DNA of 64,000 nt from Flavobacterium sp. 9 (GCF_002754195.1 NZ_PEEU01000001.1:1426001-1490000), one strand, 5' to 3'; positions 51,479 to 61,516 are shown, counted from the first letter of the stretch. Numbers and translations: made by a program. The notes: a model not told the origin generated them from the letters alone.

Positions 51479-53869
51479 ATGAAACGCACAATTAAAAAAG
51501 TTGCTGTAATTGGATCCGGAATTATGGGTTCAGGAATAGCTTGTCATTTTGCCAATATTGGTGTTGAAGTTTTATTACTTGACATCGTACCACGCGAGTT
51601 GACAGAAGCTGAAGCTAAAAAAGGATTAACGCTTGAAAGTAAAGTTGTTCGCAACCGTGTAGTAAACGAGCACTTAGCGAATTCATTAAAATCGAAACCG
51701 TCTCCTATTTACAGTCAAAAATTTGCTAACAGAATTACGACTGGAAATACTACTGATGATATGGCAAAAATTGCCAATGTTGATTGGATTATCGAGGTTG
51801 TTGTAGAACGTTTGGATATCAAAAAATTAGTTTTTGAGCAAATCGAGAAATTCCGTAAACCGGGAACTTTGGTTACTTCAAACACTTCTGGTATTCCAAT
51901 TCATTTTATGAGCGAAGGAAGAAGCGAAGATTTTCAACAACACTTCTGCGGAACTCACTTTTTTAACCCTGCGCGTTACTTAAAGTTATTTGAAATTATT
52001 CCTGGTCCAAAAACTTCTACTGAAGTATTGGATTTCTTAAACGAATACGGATCTAAATTCTTAGGAAAAACTTCGGTTGTTGCTAAAGATACTCCGGCGT
52101 TTATTGGAAACAGAATTGGTATTTACGGAATCCAAAGTTTATTCCATTTAGTTAAAGAAATGGGATTAACGATTGAAGAAGTTGATAAATTGACTGGTCC
52201 GGTTATTGGTCGTCCAAAATCGGCTACTTTCCGTACTGTTGACGTTGTTGGTTTAGATACTTTGGTACACGTTGCCAATGGTATTTATGAAAACTGCCCA
52301 AATGACGAACAACACGAATTGTTTAAACTTCCTGATTTCATCACAAAAATGATGGAGAATAATTGGTTAGGAAGCAAAACAGGTCAAGGTTTTTATAAAA
52401 AAGTAGATAAAGATATTCTTTCTTTAGACTTAGATACATTAGAATACCGCGCTGCTAAAAAAGCAAATTTTGCTACGCTTGAACTGACAAAAACTATTGA
52501 TAAACCAATCAACCGTTTTAAAGTTCTTGTAAAAGGAAAAGATAAAGCGGGAGAATTTTACCGTAAGAGTTTCGCCGGAATGTTTGCTTATGTGTCAAAC
52601 AGAATTCCTGAAATCTCAGACGAACTATTCAAAATTGATGATGCGATGAAAGCTGGTTTTGGATGGGAAAATGGTCCATTCGAAATCTGGGATGCAATTG
52701 GTGTTGCAAACGGAATCGAAATCATGAAAGCAGAAGGTCTTGAACCAGCTGCGTGGGTTACTGAAATGTTGGCTTCTGGAAGCGAAAGTTTCTACTCTGT
52801 AAAAGAAGGAGCAACTTATTTCTATAACATTCCAACAAAATCACAAACTAAAGTTCCTGGACAAGATTCATTCATTATCCTAAACAACATTCGCGAAAGC
52901 AAAAAAGTTTGGAGTAATAGTGGTGCAATCATTCAGGATTTAGGAGATGGAATCTTAAACTTAGAATTCCAATCTAAAATGAATACAATTGGTGGCGATG
53001 TACTTCAGGCTATCAATAAAGCAATCGACTTATCTGAAAAAGAATATCAAGGTTTAGTTATTGGTAATCAAGCAGCGAATTTCTCTGTTGGTGCTAATAT
53101 CGGAATGATTTTCATGATGGCAGTTGAGCAGGAATATGACGAGTTGAACATGGCAATCAAATTGTTTCAGGACACGATGATGCGCGTTCGTTATTCTTCT
53201 ATTCCAGTTGTTGTAGCGCCTCACGGAATGACTTTTGGTGGTGGATGCGAAATGAGCTTACACGCTGATAAAGTGGTTGCTGCTGCTGAAACTTATATGG
53301 GATTAGTTGAATTTGGTGTTGGTGTACTTCCTGGTGGTGGTGGATCTAAAGAAATGGCTTTGAGAGCTTCAGATTTATTCCGCAAAAATGATGTGGAATT
53401 AAACGTTCTTCAGGAGTATTTCTTAACAATCGCAATGGCAAAAGTTTCTACTTCTGGTTATGAAGCTTTTGATACAGGACTTCTTCAACATGGTAAAGAT
53501 GTTATTGTGGTAAACAAAGATCGTCAGATCGCTGAAGCTAAAAAACATGCTTTGTTAATGGCTGAAGCTGGTTATACACAACCGATCAGAAGAACTGATG
53601 TGAAAGTATTAGGAAAACAAGCTCTTGGAATGTTCTTAGTTGGAACGGATCAAATGGAAGCTGGAAAATACATTTCTGAGCACGACAAGAAAATCGCTAA
53701 CAAACTTGCTTATGTGATGGCTGGTGGTGATTTATCTGAAGCAACTTTAGTATCTGAACAATATTTATTAGATATCGAACGTGAAGCTTTCTTGAGTTTA
53801 TGTACTGAACGTAAGACTTTAGAGAGAATTCAGTATATGTTAACTAAAGGAAAACCACTTAGAAATTAG
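51479..53869 (+). CDS. fadN: 3-hydroxyacyl-CoA dehydrogenase/enoyl-CoA hydratase, FadN type
   Basis: 796 residues. The NAD-binding 3-hydroxyacyl-CoA dehydrogenase comes first (VAVIGSGIMGSGIACHFANI; TSNTSGIPI; GTHFFNPARYLKLFEII) and a crotonase-fold hydratase last (from about 480; PHGMTFGGGCEMSLHADKVV, FGVGVLPGGGG). This order is that of Bacillus FadN, the reverse of E. coli FadB. It performs the hydration and second oxidation of fatty-acid beta-oxidation. Followed by thiolase and acyl-CoA dehydrogenase genes, the FadNAE arrangement. Confidence 0.93.
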   Translation: MKRTIKKVAVIGSGIMGSGIACHFANIGVEVLLLDIVPRELTEAEAKKGLTLESKVVRNRVVNEHLANSLKSKPSPIYSQKFANRITTGNTTDDMAKIANVDWIIEVVVERLDIKKLVFEQIEKFRKPGTLVTSNTSGIPIHFMSEGRSEDFQQHFCGTHFFNPARYLKLFEIIPGPKTSTEVLDFLNEYGSKFLGKTSVVAKDTPAFIGNRIGIYGIQSLFHLVKEMGLTIEEVDKLTGPVIGRPKSATFRTVDVVGLDTLVHVANGIYENCPNDEQHELFKLPDFITKMMENNWLGSKTGQGFYKKVDKDILSLDLDTLEYRAAKKANFATLELTKTIDKPINRFKVLVKGKDKAGEFYRKSFAGMFAYVSNRIPEISDELFKIDDAMKAGFGWENGPFEIWDAIGVANGIEIMKAEGLEPAAWVTEMLASGSESFYSVKEGATYFYNIPTKSQTKVPGQDSFIILNNIRESKKVWSNSGAIIQDLGDGILNLEFQSKMNTIGGDVLQAINKAIDLSEKEYQGLVIGNQAANFSVGANIGMIFMMAVEQEYDELNMAIKLFQDTMMRVRYSSIPVVVAPHGMTFGGGCEMSLHADKVVAAAETYMGLVEFGVGVLPGGGGSKEMALRASDLFRKNDVELNVLQEYFLTIAMAKVSTSGYEAFDTGLLQHGKDVIVVNKDRQIAEAKKHALLMAEAGYTQPIRRTDVKVLGKQALGMFLVGTDQMEAGKYISEHDKKIANKLAYVMAGGDLSEATLVSEQYLLDIEREAFLSLCTERKTLERIQYMLTKGKPLRN

Positions 53870-53960
53870 AAAATAGAACAAAGAGAATAGAATATAGATT
53901 TTAAGACTTCAAAGTCTATTTTCTATACTCTATCTTCTATACTCTTAAAAAACGAAACAA

Positions 53961-55142
53961 ATGAAAACAGCATATATAGTAAAAGCTTACCGTACTGCGG
54001 TAGGAAAAGCACCAAAAGGGGTTTTTAGATTTAAAAGACCTGATGAATTAGCTGCAGAAACCATTCAGTTTATGATGGATGAATTGCCTGATTTTGACAA
54101 AAAACGTATCGATGACGTTATGGTAGGAAATGCCATGCCGGAAGCTGAACAAGGACTTAACGTTGGACGTTTGATCTCTCTTATGGGATTAAAAGTAGAA
54201 GATGTTCCTGGTGTAACAGTTAACCGTTATTGCGCATCTGGATTAGAAACTATCGGAATGGCAACTGCAAAAATCCAATCAGGAATGGCAGATTGTATCA
54301 TCGCTGGTGGAGCTGAAAGTATGAGTTTTATTCCGATGGGAGGTTACAAACCAACTCCGGATTATAAAGTTGCTGCTGCAGGTCACGAAGATTACTATTG
54401 GGGAATGGGTTTAACTGCGGAAGCGGTTGCTAATCAATATAAAATTTCAAGAGAAGATCAGGATGAGTTTGCTTACAACTCTCATATGAAAGCCTTGAAA
54501 GCTCAAGCTGAAGGAAAATTTGACAAACAAATCGTTCCGATTACTGTTGAGCAGACTTTCATTAATGAAAATGGTAAAAAAGAAACTAAATCTTATGTTG
54601 TAAAACAAGACGAAGGTCCAAGAGCCGGAACTTCTGTTGCTGCTTTAGCTGGTTTAAGACCTGTTTTTGCTGCTGACGGAAGCGTAACTGCCGGAAACTC
54701 TTCTCAAATGAGTGATGGTGCTGCTTTTGTTTTAATCATGAGTGAGGATATGGTAAAAGAATTAAACCTTGAGCCAATTGCAAGACTTGTAAACTTTGCT
54801 TCTTCTGGTGTTGAGCCAAGAATCATGGGTATTGGTCCTGTAAAAGCAATTCCGAAAGCTTTGAAACAAGCTGGATTAACATTAAATGATATCGAGTTAA
54901 TTGAATTAAACGAGGCTTTTGCTTCACAAGCTTTAGCAGTAACTCGCGAATTAAATATAAATCCAGAAATCGTAAACGTAAACGGTGGAGCGATCGCTCT
55001 AGGACACCCTCTGGGTTGTACTGGTGCTAAACTTTCTGTTCAGTTATTCGACGAAATGAAACGCAGAGGTAATAAATACGGAATCGTTTCTATGTGTGTG
55101 GGAACTGGGCAAGGAAGTGCTGGGATTTACGAGGTATTGTAG
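53961..55142 (+). CDS. fadA: Acetyl-CoA acyltransferase (3-ketoacyl-CoA thiolase)
   Basis: 393 residues. Nucleophile Cys91 in NRYCASGLE, NEAFA, GHPLGCTGA with the catalytic His and a C-terminal CVGTGQG with the second Cys. Cleaves 3-ketoacyl-CoA to acetyl-CoA and a shortened acyl-CoA. The gap from the FadN gene contains a TAGACTTTGAAGTCTA-type hairpin at 53899-53922 region, without a T-run. Confidence 0.94.
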   Translation: MKTAYIVKAYRTAVGKAPKGVFRFKRPDELAAETIQFMMDELPDFDKKRIDDVMVGNAMPEAEQGLNVGRLISLMGLKVEDVPGVTVNRYCASGLETIGMATAKIQSGMADCIIAGGAESMSFIPMGGYKPTPDYKVAAAGHEDYYWGMGLTAEAVANQYKISREDQDEFAYNSHMKALKAQAEGKFDKQIVPITVEQTFINENGKKETKSYVVKQDEGPRAGTSVAALAGLRPVFAADGSVTAGNSSQMSDGAAFVLIMSEDMVKELNLEPIARLVNFASSGVEPRIMGIGPVKAIPKALKQAGLTLNDIELIELNEAFASQALAVTRELNINPEIVNVNGGAIALGHPLGCTGAKLSVQLFDEMKRRGNKYGIVSMCVGTGQGSAGIYEVL

Positions 55143-55269
55143 ACTGTTTTTAAGAGGAAAGAAGCAAGAAGCAAGACTTAATTTTGGAATAAATAGGTTC
55201 TGAAAACAAGATTTAAAAAAGTAGTAAAAAGACTACTTTAGTATTTCTTTCTTATCTTGCCTAAAAAAC

Positions 55270-55635
55270 ATGAGACATAATTTTAAGAATTTGAAAATTT
55301 GGATTTTAGCAATGAATATTACAAATGATATTTATAAACTAACCTCAACTTTTCCAAAATTCGAAATCTATAGCTTGACAAGTCAAATGAACAGATGTTC
55401 TGTTTCGATGCCCTCTAACATAGCTGAAGGCTCAAATAGAGGTGCTAAACATTTTCAGCATTATTTGAATATTAGTTTAGGTTCGTCATTTGAATTGCAA
55501 ACCCAATTATTGATAGCTTTTCAAAATGATTACCTATCTAAGACAAAAACAGAAGAAATAGAAAACAAAATAATTGAATTTCAAAGGATGACCACAGGTT
55601 TCATCAACAAGTTAGACAACAATCTTTCTTCTTGA
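55270..55635 (+). CDS. Four-helix-bundle protein (S23/IVS-like)
   Basis: 121 residues. FKNLKIWILAMNITNDIYKL, FPKFEIYSLTSQMNRCSVSM, then PSNIAEGSNRG and GSSFELQTQL are the hallmarks of the family first seen in 23S rRNA intervening sequences. Function unknown. It lies between fadA and the acyl-CoA dehydrogenase, flanked by GAAGCAAGAAGCAAGACT-like repeats, so it looks inserted into the operon. Confidence 0.88.
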   Translation: MRHNFKNLKIWILAMNITNDIYKLTSTFPKFEIYSLTSQMNRCSVSMPSNIAEGSNRGAKHFQHYLNISLGSSFELQTQLLIAFQNDYLSKTKTEEIENKIIEFQRMTTGFINKLDNNLSS

Positions 55636-55676
55636 CTCTTGCATCTTAATTTAAAAACATACAAAAAACAAAAGCA

Positions 55677-57482
55677 ATGGCAGATACAATCGAAAAAAAC
55701 GTAACCCGTGGTGGTCAGTTTTTAGTTAAGGAAACAAAGTGCGAAGATATCTTTACACCAGAAGATTTTTCGGAAGAGCAGTTAATGATGCGTGACTCTG
55801 TAAAAGAGTTCGTTGACAAAGAATTATGGGCACACAAAGATCGTTTTGAGAAAAAAGATTATGCTTATACTGAATCATCTATGCGTAAAGCTGGTGAACT
55901 TGGACTTCTAGGAGTTGCGGTTCCTGAGGAATACGGCGGATTAGGAATGGGATTCGTATCTACAATGCTAGTTTGTGATTACATTTCTGGTGCTACAGGA
56001 TCGTTCTCAACTGCTTTTGGTGCTCATACAGGTATTGGAACTATGCCAATTACGCTTTATGGTACTGAAGAACAAAAGAAAAAATATGTTCCTAAATTGG
56101 CTTCTGGAGAATGGTTTGGAGCTTATTGCTTAACTGAACCAGGTGCAGGATCTGATGCTAACTCAGGAAAAACTAAAGCTGTTTTATCTGAAGATGGAAC
56201 ACATTACTCTATTACAGGACAAAAAATGTGGATTTCGAATGCAGGTTTCTGTAGCGTTTTCATCGTTTTTGCTCGTATTGGAGATGACAAAAATATTACT
56301 GGTTTCATCGTAGAAAATGATCCGTCAAACGGAATTTCTATGAATGAAGAAGAGCATAAATTAGGAATCCGTGCTTCTTCTACTCGTCAGGTTTTCTTCA
56401 ACGATACTAAAGTTCCTGTTGAAAACATGTTGTCTGAAAGAGGAAACGGTTTCAAAATTGCAATGAACGCTTTGAACGTTGGTCGTATTAAATTGGCAGC
56501 AGCTTGTTTAGATGCGCAACGTAGAGTTACTACAAATGCAGTTAAATATGCTAACGAAAGAATCCAATTTAACACTGCAATTTCATCTTTTGGAGCGATC
56601 CGTTCTAAACTAGCTGAAATGGCAACTAATGCATACGCTGGAGAAAGTGCTTCTTACCGTGCTGCAAAAGATATCGAAGACAGAATCGCTGCTCGTGAAG
56701 CTGAAGGAACTTCTCACCAAGAAGCTGAATTGAAAGGTGTTGAAGAATATGCTATCGAATGTTCTATTCTTAAAGTTGCAGTTTCTGAAGACGTACAATC
56801 TTGTGCTGACGAAGGAATTCAGATTTTTGGTGGAATGGGATTCTCTGAAGACACTCCAATGGAAAGTGCCTGGAGAGATGCTCGTATCGCTAGAATCTAC
56901 GAAGGAACAAACGAAATCAACAGAATGCTTTCTGTAGGTATGTTGATCAAAAAAGCAATGAAAGGTCACGTTGAATTACTTGGACCAGCTATGAAAGTTC
57001 AGGAAGAATTAATGGGAATTCCATCTTTTGATACTCCTGATTTCTCTGAATTATTTGCTGAAGAAAAAGGAATTATCGCTAACCTTAAGAAAGTTTTCTT
57101 GATGGTTGCTGGTAGCGCTGTTCAAAAATACGGACCAGATTTAGATTCTCACCAACAGTTATTAATGGCTGCTTCTGATATCTTAATCGAGATTTACATG
57201 GCTGAAAGTACTATTCTTAGAACTGAAAAATTAGCTAAAAATCAAGGTGAAGCTAAAGTACAAGAGCAAATCGCTATGGCAAAATTATACTTGTATAAAG
57301 CTGTAGATATTGTTAACTCAAGAGGTAAAGAAGGAATTATTTCTTTTGCTGAAGGAGACGAACAACGTATGATGTTAATGGGACTTAAACGTTTCACAAA
57401 ATATACAAACAATCCAAATGTTGTAGCCTTAAGAGAGGTTATTACATCTAAATTAGTTGCAGAAAACGAATACTGCTTCTAA
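55677..57482 (+). CDS. fadE: Acyl-CoA dehydrogenase, FadE type
   Basis: 601 residues. N-terminal and middle domains hold AYCLTEPGAGSDANS and QKMWISNAGF; the C-terminal FAD domain has QIFGGMGFSED and the region with the catalytic base RIYEGTNEINR. A C-terminal extension of about 180 residues matches the FadE of Bacillus-type FadNAE operons. It catalyses the first oxidation step. Last gene of the operon; a strong terminator follows. Confidence 0.92.
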   Translation: MADTIEKNVTRGGQFLVKETKCEDIFTPEDFSEEQLMMRDSVKEFVDKELWAHKDRFEKKDYAYTESSMRKAGELGLLGVAVPEEYGGLGMGFVSTMLVCDYISGATGSFSTAFGAHTGIGTMPITLYGTEEQKKKYVPKLASGEWFGAYCLTEPGAGSDANSGKTKAVLSEDGTHYSITGQKMWISNAGFCSVFIVFARIGDDKNITGFIVENDPSNGISMNEEEHKLGIRASSTRQVFFNDTKVPVENMLSERGNGFKIAMNALNVGRIKLAAACLDAQRRVTTNAVKYANERIQFNTAISSFGAIRSKLAEMATNAYAGESASYRAAKDIEDRIAAREAEGTSHQEAELKGVEEYAIECSILKVAVSEDVQSCADEGIQIFGGMGFSEDTPMESAWRDARIARIYEGTNEINRMLSVGMLIKKAMKGHVELLGPAMKVQEELMGIPSFDTPDFSELFAEEKGIIANLKKVFLMVAGSAVQKYGPDLDSHQQLLMAASDILIEIYMAESTILRTEKLAKNQGEAKVQEQIAMAKLYLYKAVDIVNSRGKEGIISFAEGDEQRMMLMGLKRFTKYTNNPNVVALREVITSKLVAENEYCF

Positions 57483-57513
57483 TATAAAAATAGTTTTTAG
57501 CTTTTAATTTGTT

Positions 57514-57556
57514 TAAACCCGCACTAATCCGAAACAGTGCGGGTTTATTTTTTTTC
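57514..57556 (+). terminator. Terminator of the fad operon
   Basis: AAACCCGCACT/AGTGCGGGTTT 11-bp stem followed by TATTTTTTTT. Confidence 0.9.
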
Positions 57557-57567
57557 ATCATACCATT

Positions 57568-57593
57568 GTAGAGGCGCACAGCAGTGCGTCTAC
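57568..57593. repeat. GTAGAGGCGCACAGCAGTGC repeat, single copy
   Basis: Same unit as the arms at 49369-49453. The rest of the 57594-57812 gap is AT-rich leader of the GH18 gene without other features. Confidence 0.75.
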
Positions 57594-57812
57594 ACAAACC
57601 AATTTATCACCATGTAAGTAATATAAGAAAATGTAAGTAAGTTGGTTTATTTTTTGTCTATTTTTTTGTTTAAATGTGAAACAACGATTCGCAATAATTT
57701 CGCAACAATTTGCAATATTTTGTTAAAATTGACTTTCTGATCTTGTCAGAATAGTTAAATATTAAATGTATTACTTTATATTTAACATTCTAAAAACTCA
57801 AAAAAACATAAA

Positions 57813-58907
57813 ATGAAACAAATTAACCTAATTGTCTTATTTGTTTTGTGCTTTTGTACCACAAATACATTTGCTCAAAAAAACAAAAAGATGGACATTA
57901 TTGCTTACTATACTGGCGATGACAAACTAATTAATGAATACGAGGTAAACAAACTCAATCAAATTATTTTTAGTTTCTGCCATTTAAAAGAAGGTAAATT
58001 AAGTGTTGATTCTCCTAAAGATTCTACAACTATTAAATATTTAGTTTCTCTAAAAGCAAAAAATCCACAACTTAAAATTATTCTTTCACTTGGTGGCTGG
58101 GGAGGTTGTGAACCTTGTTCTGCCGCTTTTTCTACTGCTGAAGGAAGATTAACTTTTGCTAAATCAGTAAAAGAAGTTAGCAATTATTTCAAAGTAGATG
58201 GTTTAGATCTTGATTGGGAATATCCTGCAATCGAAGGACTTCCTGGGCATTTATATCAAGCTGCGGATAAACCAAACTTCACAGAATTAATCAAAATTTT
58301 ACGTTCGACATTAGGCAAAAAATACGAATTGAGTTTTGCTGCCGGTGGTTTTCAAAAATATTTAGACGAATCTATCGATTGGAAAACTGTTGCGCCACTT
58401 GTAAATCGTATCAACATTATGAGCTATGATTTGGTAAACGGATATTCTAAAGTTACCGGACATCACACGCCTTTATACAGTACAAATCCAAAGGAGGAAT
58501 CAACAGACAGAGCGGTTACTTATTTATTAAACCAAGGAATTCCTGCTGAAAAATTAATTATTGGAGGCGCTTTTTATACCAGAACATGGAAAAATGTAGA
58601 AAACGTAAACAATGGTTTATACCAAGCTGGAGAACATATTCCTGGTGTTGATTTTAAAAACTTTGCAACTACTTATACGGAGGCAAATGGCTGGAAATAT
58701 TTTTGGGATGATAAAGCTAAAGCGCCATATTGGTACAATGAAAAAGAAAAAACATTTGCTACGGGAGACGATTTAACTTCTATAAAAGCTAAAACAGAAT
58801 ATGTAAAAGCTAAAAAATTAGGTGGAATCATGTTTTGGGAACTTCCTCTCGATTCTCCGCGCGACGGAATGGTAAATGCCATTTACGAAGTTAAAACTTC
58901 TAAATAA
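57813..58907 (+). CDS. Glycoside hydrolase family 18 chitinase-like protein
   Basis: 364 residues with a signal peptide (LIVLFVLCFCTTNTFAQ). The GH18 barrel shows LKIILSLGGWGG and the catalytic DGLDLDWE, with Asp129, Asp132, Asp134 and Glu136 intact, then INIMSYDLVNGY and GIMFWELPLD. It would cleave chitin or related GlcNAc chains by substrate-assisted catalysis. No sorting tail, so probably periplasmic or lipid-free secreted by another route. Monocistronic. Confidence 0.93.
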   Translation: MKQINLIVLFVLCFCTTNTFAQKNKKMDIIAYYTGDDKLINEYEVNKLNQIIFSFCHLKEGKLSVDSPKDSTTIKYLVSLKAKNPQLKIILSLGGWGGCEPCSAAFSTAEGRLTFAKSVKEVSNYFKVDGLDLDWEYPAIEGLPGHLYQAADKPNFTELIKILRSTLGKKYELSFAAGGFQKYLDESIDWKTVAPLVNRINIMSYDLVNGYSKVTGHHTPLYSTNPKEESTDRAVTYLLNQGIPAEKLIIGGAFYTRTWKNVENVNNGLYQAGEHIPGVDFKNFATTYTEANGWKYFWDDKAKAPYWYNEKEKTFATGDDLTSIKAKTEYVKAKKLGGIMFWELPLDSPRDGMVNAIYEVKTSK

Positions 58908-58926
58908 ATCTATTTTCCAGAATATA

Positions 58927-58961
58927 AAAAAAAGCCGTTATTGAATCAATAACGGCTTTTT
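58927..58961. terminator. Bidirectional terminator
   Basis: AAAAGCCGTTATTGA/TCAATAACGGCTTTT with A- and T-runs; serves the GH18 gene and the convergent gene at 58978. Confidence 0.9.
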
Positions 58962-58977
58962 GTATATTAAAAAATAA

Positions 58978-59469
58978 TTAATTTAATTGAACTTTTGATT
59001 TGTCTAATTCTCCAATAAAAGGAATTGACTCCAGAATTTCGGCTCTGATTATCGTTTGAAGATATACTTCTAATTGGATAAATTTTGCAGCATTTATGGC
59101 TCCAATAGCTTTCTTTGACTGTCCGTAAGTTTTAGAATATAATTTTTCATACCCTAAATGATTTTTCAAAGTTCCTTTTGCCAATTCATCTGCTTTTTCA
59201 TCTGTTAAGGTTGCATAATTTGCGGCATAATCATTAATAAGCTGAAATTTCGTTTGCCCAAGTGCTTTACGTTCAGTTTCATAATTATCATACACTTTTG
59301 TAAAAGCAGCAGATTGTGCATCTGACAAATTCATGTATTGTTTTACAAGATCACTTTTTGATTTACCATAAACACTTTGAAGAACATCAATATCCTCTTT
59401 AAATGATGATTGAGCATAAGAAGAGAACGATGCAATTGCCACAATAAGAATAAGACTTAATTTTTTCAT
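58978..59469 (-). CDS. Small secreted helical protein
   Basis: 163 residues with a signal peptide (LSLILIVAIASFSSYAQ). The mature part is helical with repeated NLSDAQSAAFTKVYDNYETE- and LTDEKADELAKGTL-like stretches, reminiscent of periplasmic Spy/LTXXQ-type proteins, but without a convincing LTxxQ pair. Function unassigned. Confidence 0.72.
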   Translation of the reverse strand: MKKLSLILIVAIASFSSYAQSSFKEDIDVLQSVYGKSKSDLVKQYMNLSDAQSAAFTKVYDNYETERKALGQTKFQLINDYAANYATLTDEKADELAKGTLKNHLGYEKLYSKTYGQSKKAIGAINAAKFIQLEVYLQTIIRAEILESIPFIGELDKSKVQLN

Positions 59470-59565
59470 ACTTATAAATTTTAATTTGTTTATAAATGGG
59501 TATCTATTTTCAAATATACTGATTTTTAAGCTATTAAAAAATACTATATAAAAATATTCTTACGA

Positions 59566-60489
59566 TTAAAAAAACGAGTATTGATAGGCAACTGATAACG
59601 CATAATAATTTAATCCGTTATTAGTATACGCTCCTACGTGATATTGAAATTTAACTGATTGTCCTTTTCCAACTGGCGTAGAAAAGGTTCCTCCTACTCG
59701 CCAATTATCAATTTGGCTATCGTCTGAAACTCCATCTATTACGGTCTTTCCGCCAAAAAACCAATTGGTATTAAAACCAATCCACATATTATTTTTGAAG
59801 TAATAACTTGCGTGAGCTTGCAGACTATATGTTGCTTTTTGTTCTAACTTTTTACTTTTTAGATAATCGTTATTATTGGTATAAAACCAAATCCCACCAT
59901 AAGCTTCGGCGTAGAGATGCGCAAAACGTTTTGAAACTCCAATTTCAGGTTTAAATCCCCAACGGTTTGTACCTATATTTACTTGTTTATCATCGTAGTA
60001 TTTTCCGGTTGGAATTGATGTAACCAAACTAACTCCCAGAATTGTTTTTTGTTCAAAGTTTCTAAACTCGGATTTATCGAGCGCGGGCGAACCCAATAAA
60101 TTGATTCCAAATCGCACTTTCATATCAGCAAAACCAGTTCTTGAACCCGTTAAAACATCTCCGTTTGTACTTGTTAACGATCCGTCCATAAAAGAATATG
60201 GAAGCGAAACCTGTATACGCGCTAATTTATTATACAACCCAAAAGTTCTAATATAATTTGCAGCCACATTATGACTCTGAATCGTGAAATCCTTTATAGG
60301 TAATGCAGGATCTGTTAATACATTTCCATCCATAAAAACATAACCAACAGCAATTACGTTCAGGTTTTTGGCAACATTTGCATAAACTCTGGGTTCTAAA
60401 TCCTGACTAAAAGCTGTTATCGTAATGAATAAAAACATCGTCATGAAATGATGTTTCTGCGGCAAAATAAAAAGAGTCTTTTTCGGCAT
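59566..60489 (-). CDS. Outer-membrane protein of the phenol-degradation MetA-like transporter group
   Basis: 307 residues from ATG 60489 (MPKKTLFILPQKHHFMTMF), which gives a signal-like head; the frame reaches 60513. Alternating strands with aromatic ends (LEPRVYANVAKNLNVIAVGY, FADMKVRFGINLLGSP, YSLQAHASYYFKNNMWIGFN) and a C-terminal aromatic end (YQYSFF) fit a beta-barrel of the Phenol_MetA_deg type. Substrate unknown. Confidence 0.75.
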   Translation of the reverse strand: MPKKTLFILPQKHHFMTMFLFITITAFSQDLEPRVYANVAKNLNVIAVGYVFMDGNVLTDPALPIKDFTIQSHNVAANYIRTFGLYNKLARIQVSLPYSFMDGSLTSTNGDVLTGSRTGFADMKVRFGINLLGSPALDKSEFRNFEQKTILGVSLVTSIPTGKYYDDKQVNIGTNRWGFKPEIGVSKRFAHLYAEAYGGIWFYTNNNDYLKSKKLEQKATYSLQAHASYYFKNNMWIGFNTNWFFGGKTVIDGVSDDSQIDNWRVGGTFSTPVGKGQSVKFQYHVGAYTNNGLNYYALSVAYQYSFF

Positions 60490-60525
60490 AAACAATAGAA
60501 ATTCGGGACACAATGATTAGGTATT

Positions 60526-61044
60526 CTATTTCTTGCTTTCGTCTTTTTTAGGAGCTGAAACAACTCCTTGGTAAGAAATCGCAACTTTATTATTACTATT
60601 AATAGAAAGCGTTGCTCCTCCATCAGGAAAAACAGAAAAATACAAACTATAAACATCATCCTTACCTTTTACGGTCGCATTGATGTTGTAACTCTTTTTC
60701 TTTTTTTCAATCTGAATATTCTCCGGTACGCCTTCAAACTTCATTCCGCCATCTCCGCCATAAGGCACATAATAGGCACGACCAAAAAATGGTAAATCGC
60801 AAGTTGTTTTTGTTGTATTAAAATTCAAAAAATAAGTATTGTAATCTAAGTTTATCAGTCTTGAACCTAAAGGCTGTGCTTTTTGCGCTTCAAAAACAAA
60901 ATTCTTAGAATTAATAAGATCTTCAATTGCTTTTTGTTTTTGTAATTCCCTTTCTGCTTTTAATTCTTTCTTTGTCTTTTCCTGAGCAAAAACAGTTATA
61001 TTAAAAAAGCAAAACAACATCAATACTGTTATTTTAGTTTTCAT
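60526..61044 (-). CDS. DUF4251-type secreted protein
   Basis: 172 residues with signal peptide (ITVLMLFCFFNITVFAQ), a charged helix (KELKAERELQKQKAIEDLIN), then NFVFEAQKAQPLGSR, PFFGRAYYVPYGGDGGMKFE and a beta-rich end. This order is that of Bacteroidota DUF4251 proteins. Function unknown. It precedes the barrel gene with a short gap and may be co-transcribed. Confidence 0.82.
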   Translation of the reverse strand: MKTKITVLMLFCFFNITVFAQEKTKKELKAERELQKQKAIEDLINSKNFVFEAQKAQPLGSRLINLDYNTYFLNFNTTKTTCDLPFFGRAYYVPYGGDGGMKFEGVPENIQIEKKKKSYNINATVKGKDDVYSLYFSVFPDGGATLSINSNNKVAISYQGVVSAPKKDESKK

Positions 61045-61081
61045 GAAACATTTATTTAATAAAGTTTAGAAAAGCCTGATT

Positions 61082-61516
61082 CTATTTTTTGGTAAATCGC
61101 ATCATTGCAATATCTCCAGAGATAAAATTTAATGTTTTACCATTATCTGTAACATCATACGAAGTGATTTTTTGCAGTGTACTCATAAAAACCTGTTCAC
61201 CTTGTCCGTCCATACACATCATTTTGGTCATTGCCATAGGTTGTGTAAAATCGATTTTGTTTCCGGTTACGCTTAGTTTTCCATTAAAATTATTACAACT
61301 GCTATTTCCTGAAACTCGATTTCCTTTGACATCAAAATTAATTGTTGGCTTCTTATTCGGGTATAAACCATCAAAAGCTATTCTTGGTCCGCTGATATAA
61401 TTTAATTCCCAGGTTCCTTCAAGTTTAGAAACCGAATCTTCTTTTTGAGTTTTAGAAGCATTGCAAGACATTAAAATAACTCCTAAAAAAACTAAGGTTA
61501 AAACATTTTTTATCAT
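61082..61516 (-). CDS. META-domain lipoprotein
   Basis: 144 residues from ATG 61516 (MIKNVLTLVFLGVILMSC), with a lipobox ending in Cys; the frame opens at a TTG at 61543, which would spoil the signal. The mature part is a META/HslJ-like domain: GTWELNYISG, FDVKGNRVSGNSSCNNFNG, MAMTKMMCMDG. HslJ-type lipoproteins are linked to stress resistance; role here unknown. Confidence 0.86.
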   Translation of the reverse strand: MIKNVLTLVFLGVILMSCNASKTQKEDSVSKLEGTWELNYISGPRIAFDGLYPNKKPTINFDVKGNRVSGNSSCNNFNGKLSVTGNKIDFTQPMAMTKMMCMDGQGEQVFMSTLQKITSYDVTDNGKTLNFISGDIAMMRFTKK

